The notes below the pieces were generated by a model. That model saw only the letters and a list, made by a program, of their open reading frames with translations. It was not told the origin of the DNA and did not search any database. Shown here in pieces: positions 21,801 through 36,190 of a DNA stretch of 64,000 nucleotides. Origin of the DNA: Certhia americana (Eukaryota; Chordata; Aves; Passeriformes; Certhiidae). The DNA lies in assembly GCA_018697195.1 (NCBI GenBank), contig CM031878.1, positions 8,842,160 through 8,906,159 on the forward strand, given 5' to 3'. Position numbers and translations under genes: made by a program. Within the stretch, counting starts at the first letter, position 1, and the number at the start of each line of letters is the position of its first letter.

Positions 21801-23030
21801 AAACAATAGAAACAACACTAACTTCTTTGAAAGTTTAGGATGAGGTGGTGCGACAAAGAAATGGTTTGCTTTTGTACCATGATATATTTGGTTCTTTCAC
21901 ATCCGCCTGTCCTGCAGGGCTCAGAACAAGTCACTGTGAGGTTGGGTGATCTGGTCCATGTTGAGATTTCAGTTCCTAGCTGCTAAGTAATATGCTTTGT
22001 ACACCACAGAATTCTTACTGTTTCCTTTGAGGCTGCATCTTTCACAAAACCAAGAGAGTTCTCTCTACTATTGGAAAGTCACTTCAGTTTTGCAGGAGAG
22101 CCCTCCTTGCATCTCAATAAATAAAGAGAATGAAGATTAAATTGAATCAGGGTTAAACTGGGTGAAAGTGGAGTTTTAGGGCCCGGGGGGAAGTGCTGTG
22201 CTGAAGGGAGATCAAAGGTGCAGTTCAGTGTCTTGGCTCTGGTGTCATCTCTGATCCGTGTCATGGAAAAGGCTCAAGGACAAGGTGAGAATAAAAGAAT
22301 ATTCCCCCCTACAAATATCCCTTTACTCTTCTGGCCTGTGTAGTTTTCAGAACTGGATTTTACCTTTATTCAGCGTGGCTATCCCAGATGTGCTAAGAGA
22401 GAAAAGGTCTATTAATCTTCAAACCTCTATTCTAGGCTGTGAATTACCTTGAATTTTCCCACAGAGAAGGAAGATGATGGTGTTTTGTTATGATATTTAG
22501 GTTTTATTAATTGGTTTCTTATTTCAAAAGGTATTCAGAAGTGCTGATAAACAACCTAAATTTCTTGAAAGCAGCTTCTCCAAGTGGAAGATAATGCCTT
22601 TTCATTTTGAAATTGTTACTGTCTATAGGAGCATGCTGTTCTTGCAACGCAGAATCCAAGAAGCAAAATGCAATCCCTTTTATATCTCACTTTCCATCAG
22701 GTGTTACTTCAGCTCTGTCTTAAGTGTGGGATACATGCCAGGAATAGTTAGAGGATATGTAAAACCAGTGGAGATATGGAGAAGTGTCCTAATTGAAAAT
22801 GACATTTGGAAGTAAGTGGGGCTAGGATAACATGCCTGTTTTTCTGCCTGCTAGATTAAAACAGTTACTTACAAGTTACCATTTAAGACAAAGTAATATG
22901 TTTTTAAAATTCACACCAACTTGCAGGCAAACCAGGAAAAATGCAGGAGGAGAGAAGGAAACTACTGTATTTAAAGTGAACTTTTTTTCATAAGTTCTAC
23001 TCAGTTCATGGTTCAGGTGCTTTTAAAAAT

Positions 23031-23067
23031 TTTGTTTGTTTGTTTGTTTGTTTGTTTGTTTGTTTGA
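23031..23067 (+). repeat. (TTTG)n microsatellite
   Basis: Nine consecutive tttg units, perfect. Confidence 0.95.
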
Positions 23068-26000
23068 ATTAGTTTTCATCAGTTTATTGGGTAACAGGAT
23101 TCACTCACTGAGAGGAGAAATTTTAACATGAATCTAAATCTGATTTTCCATGCCTTTTACCATGTGTAAATGCAGATCTGTATGAAATGTCACTAAATCA
23201 GAGCAGTAACTGTATTTTTACTTTGTGCACTATGCAGGGTACACATAGTCTGCCTGACTTAGCTCTTCATGAATAAATTTCTCTAAACAGCTGAAGAAAG
23301 CAATGCTGACTAGATGATGAACTTAAATATGGCACTCTGGAATACCCAATGTAATGCATTTGTCAGAAAGAAAAGTACCGGCTTACATTGCTTGTAGTCT
23401 GCAAGTAAACCATTATTAAATAGCTACACTAAAGAAAAAATAATCTATCTTCAGAGTGAAAAAATCACAAGATTTATGGTTCAGCTTTATCCAAAAATTC
23501 CATTGTCTTTGCTTATGACCTAAATATAAATCAGGGAACAACAAGAAAAAAGCAGGATTGGGGATTTTACTTATTGCATTACAAAGTCAGCTGACACATA
23601 CACTGTGATGACTAATGGTGCTAGATCAGACCCTTATGTACAGAAGAGGAGGAAATAGCATATAGTCTAATTGATTATTTTGAGGCCGAAATACCACTAA
23701 GTAATATTTTGGGTTTTATCTGTATTACAGTGGTGTTTGAGGTAGCAGGCCTTTCACAGACTTGCTCCTTTTTACTGTAGCAAATATGGTGTATGAACAT
23801 TTATTTGTAATAATATGCTTTAATATTTAGACCAAAGTATTTCAAAAACAGGCTAGCTTATTTTCAAAGTCTTAACATATCTTTTAAGATGTTGATGTAA
23901 TTGAAGTCTGGAGAAATCTTGGAACAAGAGTAAGTGAAGGCTGAAATTTCTGGGTTTTGTCTCCCAATGCAGATGTAGTGATATTTTTCCTGGAATTACT
24001 ATGGAATTGAGATAGGCATAGAAACAGATAATACTCTTCAAGAAAGGGGCTTTAAAATCTGGTTTTGCTGTTTTCTGAAGCCCTGGAACACCGAGGCTCA
24101 TCATTCCTCTTTTGAACAGCTTCTTCCAAAAGACCAGGCCTCCTCCTTTGGTCTGTGATCTAGGCTGGAGTTTCATGTTGCATTGCTGTGTGATGGCTTG
24201 AAAACAGATAATTTAAATTATGCTGGGGAGAACAGAAGAGTAGCTGCCAAAAAAACACTGCATGGATTTCTGTATTGCTTTGAAGGTAAGGATTTAATGG
24301 AGTTTTTAATACCTGAACTGGGCACTGAGAAGAGTAGTGGGGCTGGAGATGCTTAAGACATCACAGTGCAAGTGATGAGATGTGGTGACTTTGACATTAG
24401 TCCTGCCAAGTAGATACAGCTCTCTACCAGCATGTAAAAACACCAGTGACTGGTGGCAGGGCTCATCTAGGACAGGGCTTCTGACTTCTGGCTTTTGCTG
24501 ATGCTTGAGCCAGACATAAATAAAAAGAAATGTCTGAAAGAAATGGTCAGAGCATGGAAGGTGTGTTTTAGCCATCTCCATAGCCTCCATATTAAACACA
24601 AATTGCAAAGGATTCATTTTCTCTACTATGACAAGATGTTTTCCATGTTTTGTTGACAGGAGAACTAACTAATAAAATACTGGATGCTGAGGCAGGAATA
24701 GAAAATGAATCTGTGTTTTATCGATCTTAATTTATTGACTTGACCTGTAAACCATGCATTTTCCTAAGCACAGAGGAGAAAGAGGATATACAAAGCTTCT
24801 CATGACCTGAAGCAGACGCATCAGGTTTTTATGTCTTGTACATGAGATTTGTGTGCTTTGCACTATGTCATACCAGCAAGGAAAGAAAACATTTTTCACA
24901 GAAAAACAGCACATGTGCACCAAATGTTACCGCATCAGAGTACTGCATTGCATCACCCACCTCTGAAGTGGTCTCTGAGAAGAAGGACCAGTAAGAGCTG
25001 AGACCAGGCTGTAAGTAGTTTGGCAGGTCTCTGTGGATTAGAGGGTGAGCTGCAGGAGATTTCTGATTTCTGGTCTCACTTGAAAATCAAATGAAGGGTT
25101 ACAACAGCTCCAGCTAAGGGGGAGGTTTGCAAGCTCTGCAGAGCAAGTTAGCAGCGCATTCTGAGTTACATTAGGGGTTGCATGTGCTGTCTTGGAGTTA
25201 TATACAAGCACTACCTTGACACTACACTGGATGTTCCCTAGTGGCATCTGGCAGCAGTTCTTCCCCTTTCAGTCTGGGAACCACAGACAGTTGGTTTTGT
25301 CTGCATCCTCCAGTCACCCGTGCAAAGAACCAAAGTGTGGGATTGTTTCCTGATGTGAAGGTTATTTAGCAAGTTGCGTATTGCTGTACTCCTTAATGTA
25401 TTCTAGTGGAGAGAGAAGCAAGGTGTGATCAGTTGGAAGCCTCATAAGCATTGCCTGAAAGCATGAAGGCACCAATAGTTTCATCCATTCTCCCAAAAGG
25501 AGGCAAGAGAGAGAATAAAGTGAAAAAAAAGAGAAATGAATATTCTGAAGGCTGGAAGGATCCAAATGAGCCGTTTAGGTTACTACCTTAAATCTCTGCC
25601 TGGATATTAGGGGGTGAGCACTGCCAGATGTAGCTCCATCTCTTTGCAAAGCACTGCTTCAGAAAGCATCTAGAGCATAGCCCAGGAGTCCTTTGTTGGC
25701 CGATTTTATTTTGAAGACTTCTGCAAAAGTTAAGGAAAATGTGTACTCAGAAAGAGGGGACACAGGTATTAATTACACTGCTGTTGGGAAAATAAGTGAA
25801 ATTTACAGTAACAAGGCCCACATTTTACTGCTAAATAACAGGATATACCCAGGCATTTCACCAGCTGCTAAGTTTTTTGTGGGCTCTGAAAAGACTATTT
25901 TACTTCTGCTGTTCTTATGCTTGTTCCAAAAATATGCATTGCTGCAATACCCCTATCTGGTAAATTTTGTACTTGGGATCCCTGTTTGGAGAGAACTGTC

Positions 26001-29000
26001 TATATGCTATTGCAGCCCAGGCCTTACTTTTAAAAAAAGTGAGTGTGAGAGAATTTGCTGTGAAGTTTTAGTAAAGCGAGTGATAAACCATGCAGGTGAA
26101 AGGTTTCTGCAAGCTCACAGCAGAATGGGGCTGTGTTCTTATGATTTGATGCTGCAATCAAGCAATGTTGCAGTATTGAAATACTTCACGAGTGCCAAGC
26201 TAGGATGTTTAAAGTGATAACAGTTGACAAAATTTTTTTATAGCTTTAAATTTTTTTATAGCTATAATTTAAATCAGAATATTAAATTACTGAAGCCCTA
26301 AAAGGATGTTTGCCAGTAGGCCTATGCCTACTGTTACATACTTCCTGCTGCTCTTCTTGGCAGTGAATTCATGATGCCTTCAGAAAAATAAGCTTCAAGG
26401 AATTTCTTTGGGGATGAAGAGTGAAGCTGAATAATGTCAAAGCAACAGGTTAAAACTTCTTTAAGTTTTAAAACTTAAACTAAAATTTTCCTGTTGTGTA
26501 TGATATTTCCAAAAAAATCCAAAATAAATCTTGGTAGCAGTGTTTGCATCCAGTCAGTCTGAATGGCTTGCTAGTGAAGGCAGCACTGAACTGGTAAAGC
26601 TGGGTACTGAACAGGGTACTTCTTCATTGCTGGGTCTGTGAAAACAGTTGCCTGCAATGCATCACAGAGAAATGAACTTGATTTGGGTAAAAATAAACTG
26701 AAAGTTACAGTTTCTTTTTAGAAGGGGGATTTAAAATGTGTTCAATTCATGTTAAATTTAAAACATGCTAAATTCAGGAAGAGATTTGGAGGGTGGCAGA
26801 GTCTGGGATTATGACAGGTGAGGCAGCTGGGAGTCACCACTACAGTCATTAGCTGGGTGCTCAGAACCGTGATGGTTAACAAAGAGGAGGTGGGTCTGGT
26901 GTGGCTGCAAATGAGATGCAGCATTCACAGAAAAAGCTGAGTTGTGAGGGATTCACAAGGCCCTGCACAGGGCCATCCCTAAAGATGACATGTTATGCTG
27001 TGTGTGGATAATGTCAGATGGATTCCAGGAGCACTTGTCATCGTCTGCTGCAGCTGATGCACCTCTCTGCTGCAGGTCGGCAGCATGTCAGTGAGGTTTA
27101 CTCGTGAGGGAACACTCCACAAAACGCTTCCAGAAACTTCTTCAGGGATGAAAAGTGTTCCTCTGTGCCTTGTTGGTTGCTCTTGAATTGAGATTAATTC
27201 CTGGCAGAAACCATTTAGAAGAAAGTAGTGAGAGAGTAGCAATTAAGATGCATTTATATTTCTTCATCAGGGACAAGTTTGGAAGAGTATTGCAAATTTA
27301 GAGAGTTTGCTGCTAATCCAGACTTTGTGTGATTTACCACAGCTGTTGCTGTATAAAACTTGATGCTGTGAATGCCTTGATAAATGGTTTTCTCATGCCA
27401 TGAGAAAAGTCTGGGCAGGCACTGGAAGACTGAACTTTTTTACATTACTTGACTTGCTCTCTGAGCTCTTCTCTGCAGGGGCATCTTAAGCTCTGTCAAA
27501 ATGCAATACTCTTTTTATAGTGAGGTTTTGTGATGAGTAGCTCTGTCTGGTTAAGAGCCAACATCTGTGACCTTGCAGCTTGTGTCTAGGTTGTTGTGTG
27601 TGTGTCAGAGTCTGAACCAATTGAATTACAGCCTGATGATTATGCAGCAAATTTTGGGTTCTTTTTCTCTTACCAGTGAGGTCTTTTACATGAACCAGCC
27701 TGTTGATAGGACTGTTTATACTATGGAACTGAGGAGCCCTCTCCTTAACTGGAGAATGACAACCTCCTGTTGGGCCTTAATTAGTCATTGGTGTAACTCA
27801 GGTGAGAAGTAAAGTCACATTTTAGTTATTTGCTGGAGTCAAAGCAAATTTTGTCTTAGAAGAAGTTGCAAAGCAGGGAAGAAGCAAGAAAATATATTAA
27901 CAATTAAAAGTGATACTATTTTTCAATATACAGTGATAACTTTGAGGTTAGCTGTCCCTGACCCATGGGACACACCTGACCACATGCTGTATCAGGGCAT
28001 TTCTGTAGCTGTTGTTTGTACTCACTTCCCATCAGATTTCAGCTAGGCTGGCTCAACTATTATTTTTGGGTACTGCCTACACTGTTGTTGTTCTCTGGCA
28101 ACATTTTCATCCTTAACCTTTGCAAGATCCAGACAGAAAATGTGATCTCTCTGTTGGTTGTTCTGGGTAGTCACATCTCGTGTTGTAGAAATACTTCCAT
28201 AGGATGAAGACAAATGAAAGGTCTGGTGATGTGGAAAAAATGACTAGTGTCTCCCTCTTTGAAGCTTTTTTTGTAATATGTATTTAGAAAGAATTCCTGT
28301 TACTTTCAATTTGCACAGTTTCTAAATATGAGTGTTAAAATGGTGGGGTACCTATTGAGGAGTCCACAAATTATCAAATTATAGCAATTTATCATCTTTC
28401 TTTTTTTAAGGCAGTGATGCTGACTTTCTGAGCTGTCCCTGTATCTGTAAAGGAAAGAAAGAAACAAGCCAAACCCCCACAAACACCACAGTATTTGAAC
28501 TCTGTTCATTCTGCTTGAACAGCCCTTCCATCCATAATGCAATCCTCTTTTTACCCTCATAAAGGCATTATGCCTTTCAAAGTATGTTCAAGGTTCAGGT
28601 ATGTGACAGTGTCATTCTGTATAAAAGTATGTTTTTGTGCTGTGCTGTGCTCCATAATCACAGTTCTCTGGTTGCCTAGGAAAAGGGTGTTGCTGTATAG
28701 TATGTCAAAGTTGAATTTTGAAGCCTCAGGAAGAGCAAATGGTGAGGAATTGCTTATCCCTGCTAAAGGGAAAAGGAAGAAGCTGGTGATATCAGGAGAA
28801 GATGCTGAGATCTTTCCCCTGCCTGTGCATTTCAGTCTCTGTATCCTCGGTGTCAGTTGAAGATGATGTCCCATAAGTTATTCCATGAGCTGTCCTTTTA
28901 AAGCTTTTAATGACACATTTTATTCCAATACTAGAAATTATGAAATCCTGAAGAGACCATTTGCTACATCAAGACCATGAAGTAAGTTGCTGTTAGAGAC

Positions 29001-29537
29001 CCTGTGAGAGTCATATTTTTGATGGAGCTGTCTCTTCCTACAGGGTATGAAAATGTTTCTGAGTCTGATTAAAGAATATGAGCAATGATTTTTCAGAATG
29101 GCTTTCCGGTAGGATTATAACTATCACAGCATACTCTGGGGGTAGTCAAGAAGTGAAATATAAATGTCATTTTTCTCCATATATATTCAGCTTGAAATTA
29201 AACTGCATGTTTTTACCGATGAGACTGCTAGAACAACTGATAGATTGAGAAGAGAAATCTGTTAAAAGTGAGATCAGAGTTCTTTCCAGAAAAAGCACTC
29301 CATCTTAGTATGAGGGTTTCAGAGTTGCTGTAGTCTATTGAATTGAATTATTCCATGGCTTGAACTGATTTTTTCCATGCAAGGCAACAGTCCAACATCA
29401 ATAACCATTACCTATTGTGGCCTTAGAGGTAAAGAAACCTTGATCTGAAATGCCCTTACAGTTGTCCATTTTCCAGTAAATGCTATATTATGAGCAAAAG
29501 AACTTGGAAAGTAACAAATGCATTTCTTCATCTGCAG

Positions 29538-29539
<2 letters not shown>

Positions 29540-29569
<30 letters not shown>
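29540..29569 (+). repeat. Poly-A tract (30 A)
   Basis: Thirty A in a row, after ttcatctgcagct and before ttactacattt. A processed pseudogene or retroposed body would be expected on the left, but I recognise none and see no clear target-site duplication. Confidence 0.95.
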
Positions 29570-29571
<2 letters not shown>

Positions 29572-32500
29572 ACTACATTTGGGATGGAGTGTAGGCATTC
29601 TCTCATTCAAATATGAGAACTTCTACTTCAGTCATTGAAATTCTATTATTTCAGTAATTGCAAGCTATATCAAACCCGAAGTATTTATTTCAGAGATGTT
29701 ATGTTTAAAAGTGACATTTAAGTAGCAGTCCTGCCATCTCCCCATTGTCCTGCTCTCCAGAAGTCACCATATCCAGTTACAGGGAAGAGCACAAAAAGAT
29801 CTGCTAGCTGTTTTGTATACTCTTGCAGTCATCAGCTACTTAAACTGACATAAACTTTGCTTTTGTTTCACTAAAACACTTGTAAGGCTCTTGGTGCTGC
29901 TGAATGGAAAGATGAGTGGAAAACATCTATCTAGTTCTATTCTGAAAGCCTCTCAGGTCAGCCTCCAAGGGCTTTTATTCTGTGAGATTTTTCCATACCT
30001 TGAGGGTCTTCTAATTTGTGTCCAGGTCATTTTATGAATTGTGTATTTCTTGTAAAGCATTCATTTGCAGGGACCTGAATGCCCCTGTACAGAATACTGT
30101 ACTTTACTGAAACTACACATATTAAGATTTTTTGTTGAACGCTTCTATGAAGTCTGAAATACAGATTTTTTTTTAATTATTTTTTTATTTTTTCAATATT
30201 CTGTGTAACTACTTATATGGACTTAGATCAGAAACAGGAGTTGTGGGATAGAAACTCCTGGCAAAGAGCTAAGATGAGTTGGAAATACTCAAGAATTAAA
30301 GTGTGTTCCAACCTTCAGTGTTTTAAAGCCACTTCTCTTGTGGAACTAGTTGTTGCAATCTATGTTTGTTGAACAGCCTATTATAATATGATTTTGGTGT
30401 GAATCTATAGATATTGTCTGTTAATTCCCTTGGGTTTTTCTGTTCTGTAAACCAACCATATAAAATTACTTTCCTCTAAAATACTACCTTTCAGGCATTC
30501 TTGAACAATAGAATGTCTAAGTCTAGAGTGATAATTGAATATAGGAAATATTTTATAAAATGGATATATGTTGTTAATTTAGGTCTAAAAATATCAGCCT
30601 TTTTCTGTTTCCCACATGACCTGGAAAGTGTGGTAGTCTCACCACTTTGCAGAGACCTTTGTCAGAAACCATACCATTATCACTACTTTTTATTAAATAA
30701 ATAAAATTTTTAAACATTCTTCAAGGGACAGAAGCCACTTCTGACAAGGTTATGAAAGGATATTTCACTGCAATGCCAATTTTGCTGTCTGCTTCAGGAA
30801 GAGTATCACCTGGATGACTAAATGATTGCTTCACCTGTACATACCCTGAAGCACTGAATCATTTTTTGGCTTTTAGGAGCAGAAGTTTGTTTTTTAGGAG
30901 CCAGAAGGAGGCAGTGATATCTGAAAATATTCACTTAGACATTATATAGGGAATATGTGGGCTGGGGCAATATTGCTCTGCAGACTGAACAAGGAACAGT
31001 AGTCGTGGCACAGTTAATCAAGGACATTTAATCATGGCTTCAACAATTTATTATAACTAGGTTTTTTTTATTAGACTTAATTATTTGCTTTACATAACAG
31101 ATAGTGTAATTATGTTGACTTCTAGAATTTTTGTTGTCCTTACTCTTACTGTCTTTTCACATTAGTTGTGATATTTTTCATCTTCAGTATTTTAAAAATC
31201 AAACTCTTATTTTGTAGCACTGGAATTAGGTATTTTATCTTCTAATCCTTTTTGGAAGAAGAAATGATGTTTGTTAAGTGTTTTTCTTTGGACTTTTATA
31301 TTCCCTGCAGCAGAGTAAGATGTCAAATATGGACTGTTTAGAGTGAATTTATAAACATAGACTGCACTAGGGTAGATTGAACACTTTATATTCAGTTTTT
31401 CTATCTAAAGTATAATCCTTTTGTCATCAGAATTGCTTAGGTAGAGCTTTGTTCTCAAGATGCTTTATAGAAGTTTAAATTCTAAATTTACCATTTGCTT
31501 AAAACAGAAAAATTCAGAATGTGAATACAGTGCAGTGTGGCTGTGACCCTGGTTCAGTAGCTTACAAGCATTTGGGAGATAGTAAATTAAAATTATGAAA
31601 AGGTCCTCCTTGAATGCACTGACCAAGTGAACTTCCCTGAACACTTGCATAACCTTTCTTACACAAAGCAATTATGTGTGGGAAAACAATATGTGGGAGT
31701 TTACTCAGCACTACTCATAGGAGAATAAATTGATGACTGATAAATAGGCTGCAAAGTTCAGACAGTATTATTAATCCCCCAGCCAAATTCGCTGTTTCAA
31801 AGCAAACTGTGGACTAGGATACATAATATGAAGAGTGGATCTTATGCTTGGAATGTGAACAGCTCAGCTTTAACAGAATGAATGAAAACATACAAGCCAT
31901 ATAAAGACAGGGAAGCTTTTTGGTAGGTGATCAGCAGAAGAGTAAAGTTAATGAAAACATTTTTAATTCCTTGTTTATGACTAGCACTGGCCTTAGAAGA
32001 AACAAATATCTGCACATATTTTCAGGCTTCCACATGCTTAATATCAAGTGAAGATAAACAGAATGCAAATATTTTTCTGTGATACTTGACATATTTAACA
32101 AATGCTCTGTGGGATTTTGTCTGCCTTCCTCAGGTAACATGAATGTATGATTTTACTTTCATGGGAACTGGTAAAAGTTCAAACGTGAATTTCTAAATGC
32201 ATCTGAAATTCATGAAACTATGCTCTCAAGAAGTCAGAATTAGGTCACTGCTGAGGTCCATGTACATGTTGCCCTAAGCTGACCCATTAGAACCTCAAGT
32301 AAATAGATATATGTGGACTCCCTGTGGACAAGAAATTTTTTGTGCTTTCAAGACATTTTAAAGATGACCCCATTCTGTGACCATGTTCAGGATGCTTCCC
32401 TCTTCCCTAATGCAGGGCAAACTACTGTCTGTCTCAATCTGGATGTCTTGCTGATTTCACCATGTGTTCTATAATTCTTGGAAAGGACAGTGAATGGGAT

Positions 32501-32591
32501 TAGGACGTAACAAAGGGTTGCAAGGATCTATCCTTGCCTTTTGAAGGTGTCTGTACATGTTGCAGGGGTTGTACATGTTGCAAACTTTTTA

Positions 32592-32594
<3 letters not shown>

Positions 32595-32638
<44 letters not shown>

Positions 32639-32668
32639 TATATATATATACACACACACACACACATA
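32595..32668 (+). repeat. Compound (CA)n-(TA)n-(CA)n microsatellite
   Basis: About 19 CA units are followed by a TA-alternating stretch (about 32637-32650) and a second short CA block. Further TG-rich runs follow at about 32669-32760. The region is a long alternating purine-pyrimidine tract. Confidence 0.95.
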
Positions 32669-33391
32669 TGTGTGTGTAGGAAGAACATTTTTTAATTTGT
32701 GTGTATGAGTGTGTGTGTACATATTTCTATATATTTACGTATGTGTGTGTGTATATGTAATTCATTTATTCATGGCTTTTTCCAGCTGTTGAGTTAGGCT
32801 TTCATCTATAGTGATCTGCTCAATTAATTATCCTTTGTGTACAGCTCTTCAGGGTAAAGAGGCTAAAACACAGTTTGACTTTTCTTCTCAGAGTTCATCA
32901 CTACTTAATTGATACACTGGAGCTGGCATTATTCTGTGTCCTTACCCTTGCATCAGATACCAGCTGTGCCACTGATCTGAGAGGTGAATATTAAAAGTAC
33001 CAGAAAGATTAACCTTCTCTTCATCAAATATTGTAACCAGCTGAACACAGAGCTTTGTAGCTAACTTACCTTCTTGAATCTGAGTGAAAGGACTAGTATC
33101 AGTCATATCTGGGTTTCAAGACCATTCACTCACTTTTACTACAAAATTGCCTCAGTCACTGTTTTTTTTTCTTGAATTACAGAAGCTAGCTCTTTGAAAC
33201 ACATTGTTAAAAACTGACTCACAGGACCAACCTGCCCCTCTGCCCTGTGTGCAAAATTGAGTGTTCTCACTTAGGTGTTCTACTTGAGGGCTTGAAGATC
33301 AAAGATCTGCACTGGACTTGGGCACAGGCCTCATGTGCTGAAAGGAGTACTTATGTGTTATTTTAAATATTGTTGAATTTTTCCAGCTGCT

Positions 33392-33565
33392 TAGAATTGC
33401 AGAGTCTCAGAATAGTTTCATTTGGAAGGGACCTTGAAAGTTGATCTCATCCAAACCCTCTGCAATAAGCAGAGGCATTCTCATAAGCAAGCACTTGGCA
33501 GAGATGAGCATGGTCTCACTTTGAGTCAGGTCCTTGTTAGACCATCCCTCCATGTAGGAGTGCTG
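33392..33565 (-). mobile_element. CR1 LINE 3' fragment, minus orientation
   Basis: On the + strand it reads agtctcagaatagtttcatttggaagggaccttgaaag, the reverse complement of the well-known avian CR1 3' end. It continues with the usual ccaaaccctctgcaa block before decaying. CR1 copies are almost always 5'-truncated, as here. Confidence 0.75.
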
Positions 33566-34909
33566 AGGAGGGTTACTCTTCCTGTGTGGGGTACAGGAGG
33601 TCAAACCAGCATTAACATGAACAGGGATTTGAAATTTATCTCCATTTTTGGCTGCCACCTGTAGTTTTCTTTCTTTTCCTTTGCATTTTTTTGTCTGTTC
33701 GTCTCTTCTCCTTGTAGACTGTAAGATGTCCAGGGCAGACACTGCTTGTGGTTTAGCAAACTTAAGTTATACACAGGGGTGATTTTAATAAAATTTTTAA
33801 TTCTATAAAGAAAAAAAGAGACCAAACTTCCCAATAAACAACAAAAAAATCAAAACCACCAAAACTCCACAAAAAAAACAATCACTCAAAGAACCCAAGG
33901 GAAACCCCACTCCAAAACCAAATGGGATAACAAGCCACACTTGGTGTTGGACTGGCTGCTGGGCTCTTTTGGATTGAGTGAGAGAGAGTGGAAATCTCAG
34001 GAACTGAAAAACTATTCCTGGGCCAAATCCTGATTGTTTCACAATCTGCCTTTTTGTAGACAAGAGAAAATTTTTCCACCCCAGGAAAGCAGATTTTCCC
34101 CTTAACTTAAAAAGAGCAAGGTTTCACATGATGCAAAGAAATCACTTGGCTAGTAGGTATAATAATTTGGATATGTATTAATCGTTGCATTGACTCCCAT
34201 AAGTATGTGTGTTTGCATATGTGCACACATATTTTTCTTTGTTTTTTTCCCTTCAGGTGACAACTCTCTATTGAAAGTTTGTAAGGGCTGAAATAAAACT
34301 TCATTTTGCAAGCTGCACAAATATGGGATAAATAAAGTGAAAAATGAACAAGTTAGAAAAGGAGAGCCTGTTTAGAAAGTTTTTATGTTTTTGTAGGAAA
34401 CTCTGAAAATCTCAACCATCCTTTTTGAGAGTAAACATTGCCACCATTTCCTGCAGTTCTCTATTCCTTTGTTTTCAGTGTGTGGCAGTTGGACACATTG
34501 GTGCCTTACAGCAGGTAGTGCAGAAACAGTTGAGCAGCAAGAACCCTTGTGGAACCTCTCAGAGAAAGGAAGTTGTGTCTGCTCAGGCATGTTATAGTGA
34601 TTCCGGTACTGTTTGCCAGATAAAACCAGCATATTTGGTTATACCAAATTATTTGCTAGGTATTTCATATCTTGACCTCTTTACCACTTGTAAATGCCAG
34701 AGAAGTTAATTTAATTTGCCAGATCACATGTCTGGACAACACTCATTTAAACGGTACATTATAATTATTTCCTTTCTCTTAATTTATTTTCACCCCTCAA
34801 CACCTGCACATGACCTGTGTGATTCGGCTGGAAAAATCTGGTAGGGAAAAAAAAACCCCTAGATATTGGAATTGTGGTTTACTGGGGGAGGGGCTTTAAT
34901 TCCCCAGAA

Positions 34910-34983
34910 GTCCTTTGTGTGTGAAGTACAACCCACTTTCCTGCTGGTCCTTTGTGTGTGAAGTACAACCCACTTTCCTGCTG
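34910..34983 (+). repeat. 37-bp perfect tandem duplication
   Basis: The unit starting gtcctttgtgtgtgaagtac and ending tttcctgctg occurs twice in tandem without a mismatch, so it is probably recent. Confidence 0.95.
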
Positions 34984-35675
34984 CAGGGGGTACCAGGCAC
35001 TTACAGCATCCCCATGCTTTGAATTTATGTGTTTGCAAGGTTACACCTCAGCTCAGTAACCCTATCAGAGACATGTTCTCTGTGAGTGACTTGGAGTTGA
35101 TGCTTTGCCTCTTGTGATGAAACTGTAGGATTTAGGGCCACTTATCAAATGCCATTTCTCTGCCTCCATGGCTCCTTAGTACCTAAAACATTCCCTGGGA
35201 AAGTACAGTCTCTGTGTGCTCAACAGGGCAGGGTGAGCTCCTTCAGGACTTCTGACCATCATCAGAGGGAACCTTCTATGGAATGCTCAGATTTTATCTG
35301 TATACTAACTTGTGTCATCTGAAGCAACATAACTTTTAGCAATGAAATGGGCCATATTTCTGGAGGCTTTAGGCAAATTCTATGCCCTTCTAATTTCTTC
35401 AGTTAGATGCTTGTTATCCTCTCCAGCTTTGCTGTGATTGTTTTGTAAGGACATGTGCTAAGGACATTCTCTACTGAATGGAACCTAATAGGGCATTGAA
35501 ATATTGATGAGTAAAAGGTTAATTTTTAATTCCCCATCAGTCTGAACTGCTAGAAATTCAGTGTGATTCTGTCCAAGAGACTTGCTGACATTATATGGTT
35601 TAATGCATCTGCAAGTTAAATGAGCATGGAGCTACAGGATTTTATTTTGCCAAAGGCCAAGGTGTTTTGTGTAAT

Positions 35676-36190
35676 AGAAGAAAATCAAAGAACCATTTCA
35701 GCTGGAAAAGACCTCTATAATTATCAAGTCAACCATTAACCAAAAACTGCGAGATCCACGACTAAGCCATGTCCCTTAATGCCACATCTGCCCATCTTTT
35801 AAATACCTCCAGGGACGGTGACTCCACTACTTCTCTGAGTATCCAGTTCCACTGTTTGCAATGCCTTCAGTGAAGAAGTTCTTCCTAATACCCAATCTAA
35901 ACCTTCCCTGGCGCAATTTGAGGCTATTTCTCCTTTTTGTTTAGTTTGTTACTTGGAAGAAGAGGCTGACCCCCACCTGGGTACACCCTCCTTTCAGGGA
36001 GTTGTAGAGAGCAATGAAGGCCTCCTGAGCCTCCTCTTCACCAAGCTAAACCACTCCACTACCTCAGCCACTTCTAACAAGACCTATGCTCCACCTTTCA
36101 CTTTTTTGCCCTTCTCTAGACATGCTCCAGGACCTCAAAGTCTTTCTTACCATTTACTACTGTTTGTAGTTGTGCCAATGTCCCAGATTC
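35676..36190 (-). mobile_element. CR1 LINE 3' fragment, minus orientation (about 0.5 kb)
   Basis: The + strand begins with a decayed CR1 end (aaccatttcagctggaaaagacctc). It continues through blocks typical of the reversed CR1 3' UTR and C-terminal ORF2 region: ccatgtcccttaatgcc, a gaagaagttcttcctaata block, a gaagaagaggctgacccccacc block and ggcctcctgagcctcc. It is moderately diverged. Confidence 0.8.

Noticed and set aside
25693..26217. 174-codon open frame in intron 1, one of the longest in the window
   Set aside because: Its first codon is TTG and no in-frame ATG occurs for about 140 codons. There are no recognisable domains, and a frame of this length is expected about once by chance in 64 kb.
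29540..29569. Poly-A tail of a processed pseudogene
   Set aside because: No recognisable coding or retroposed body lies upstream and there is no clear target-site duplication, so it is kept only as a simple repeat.
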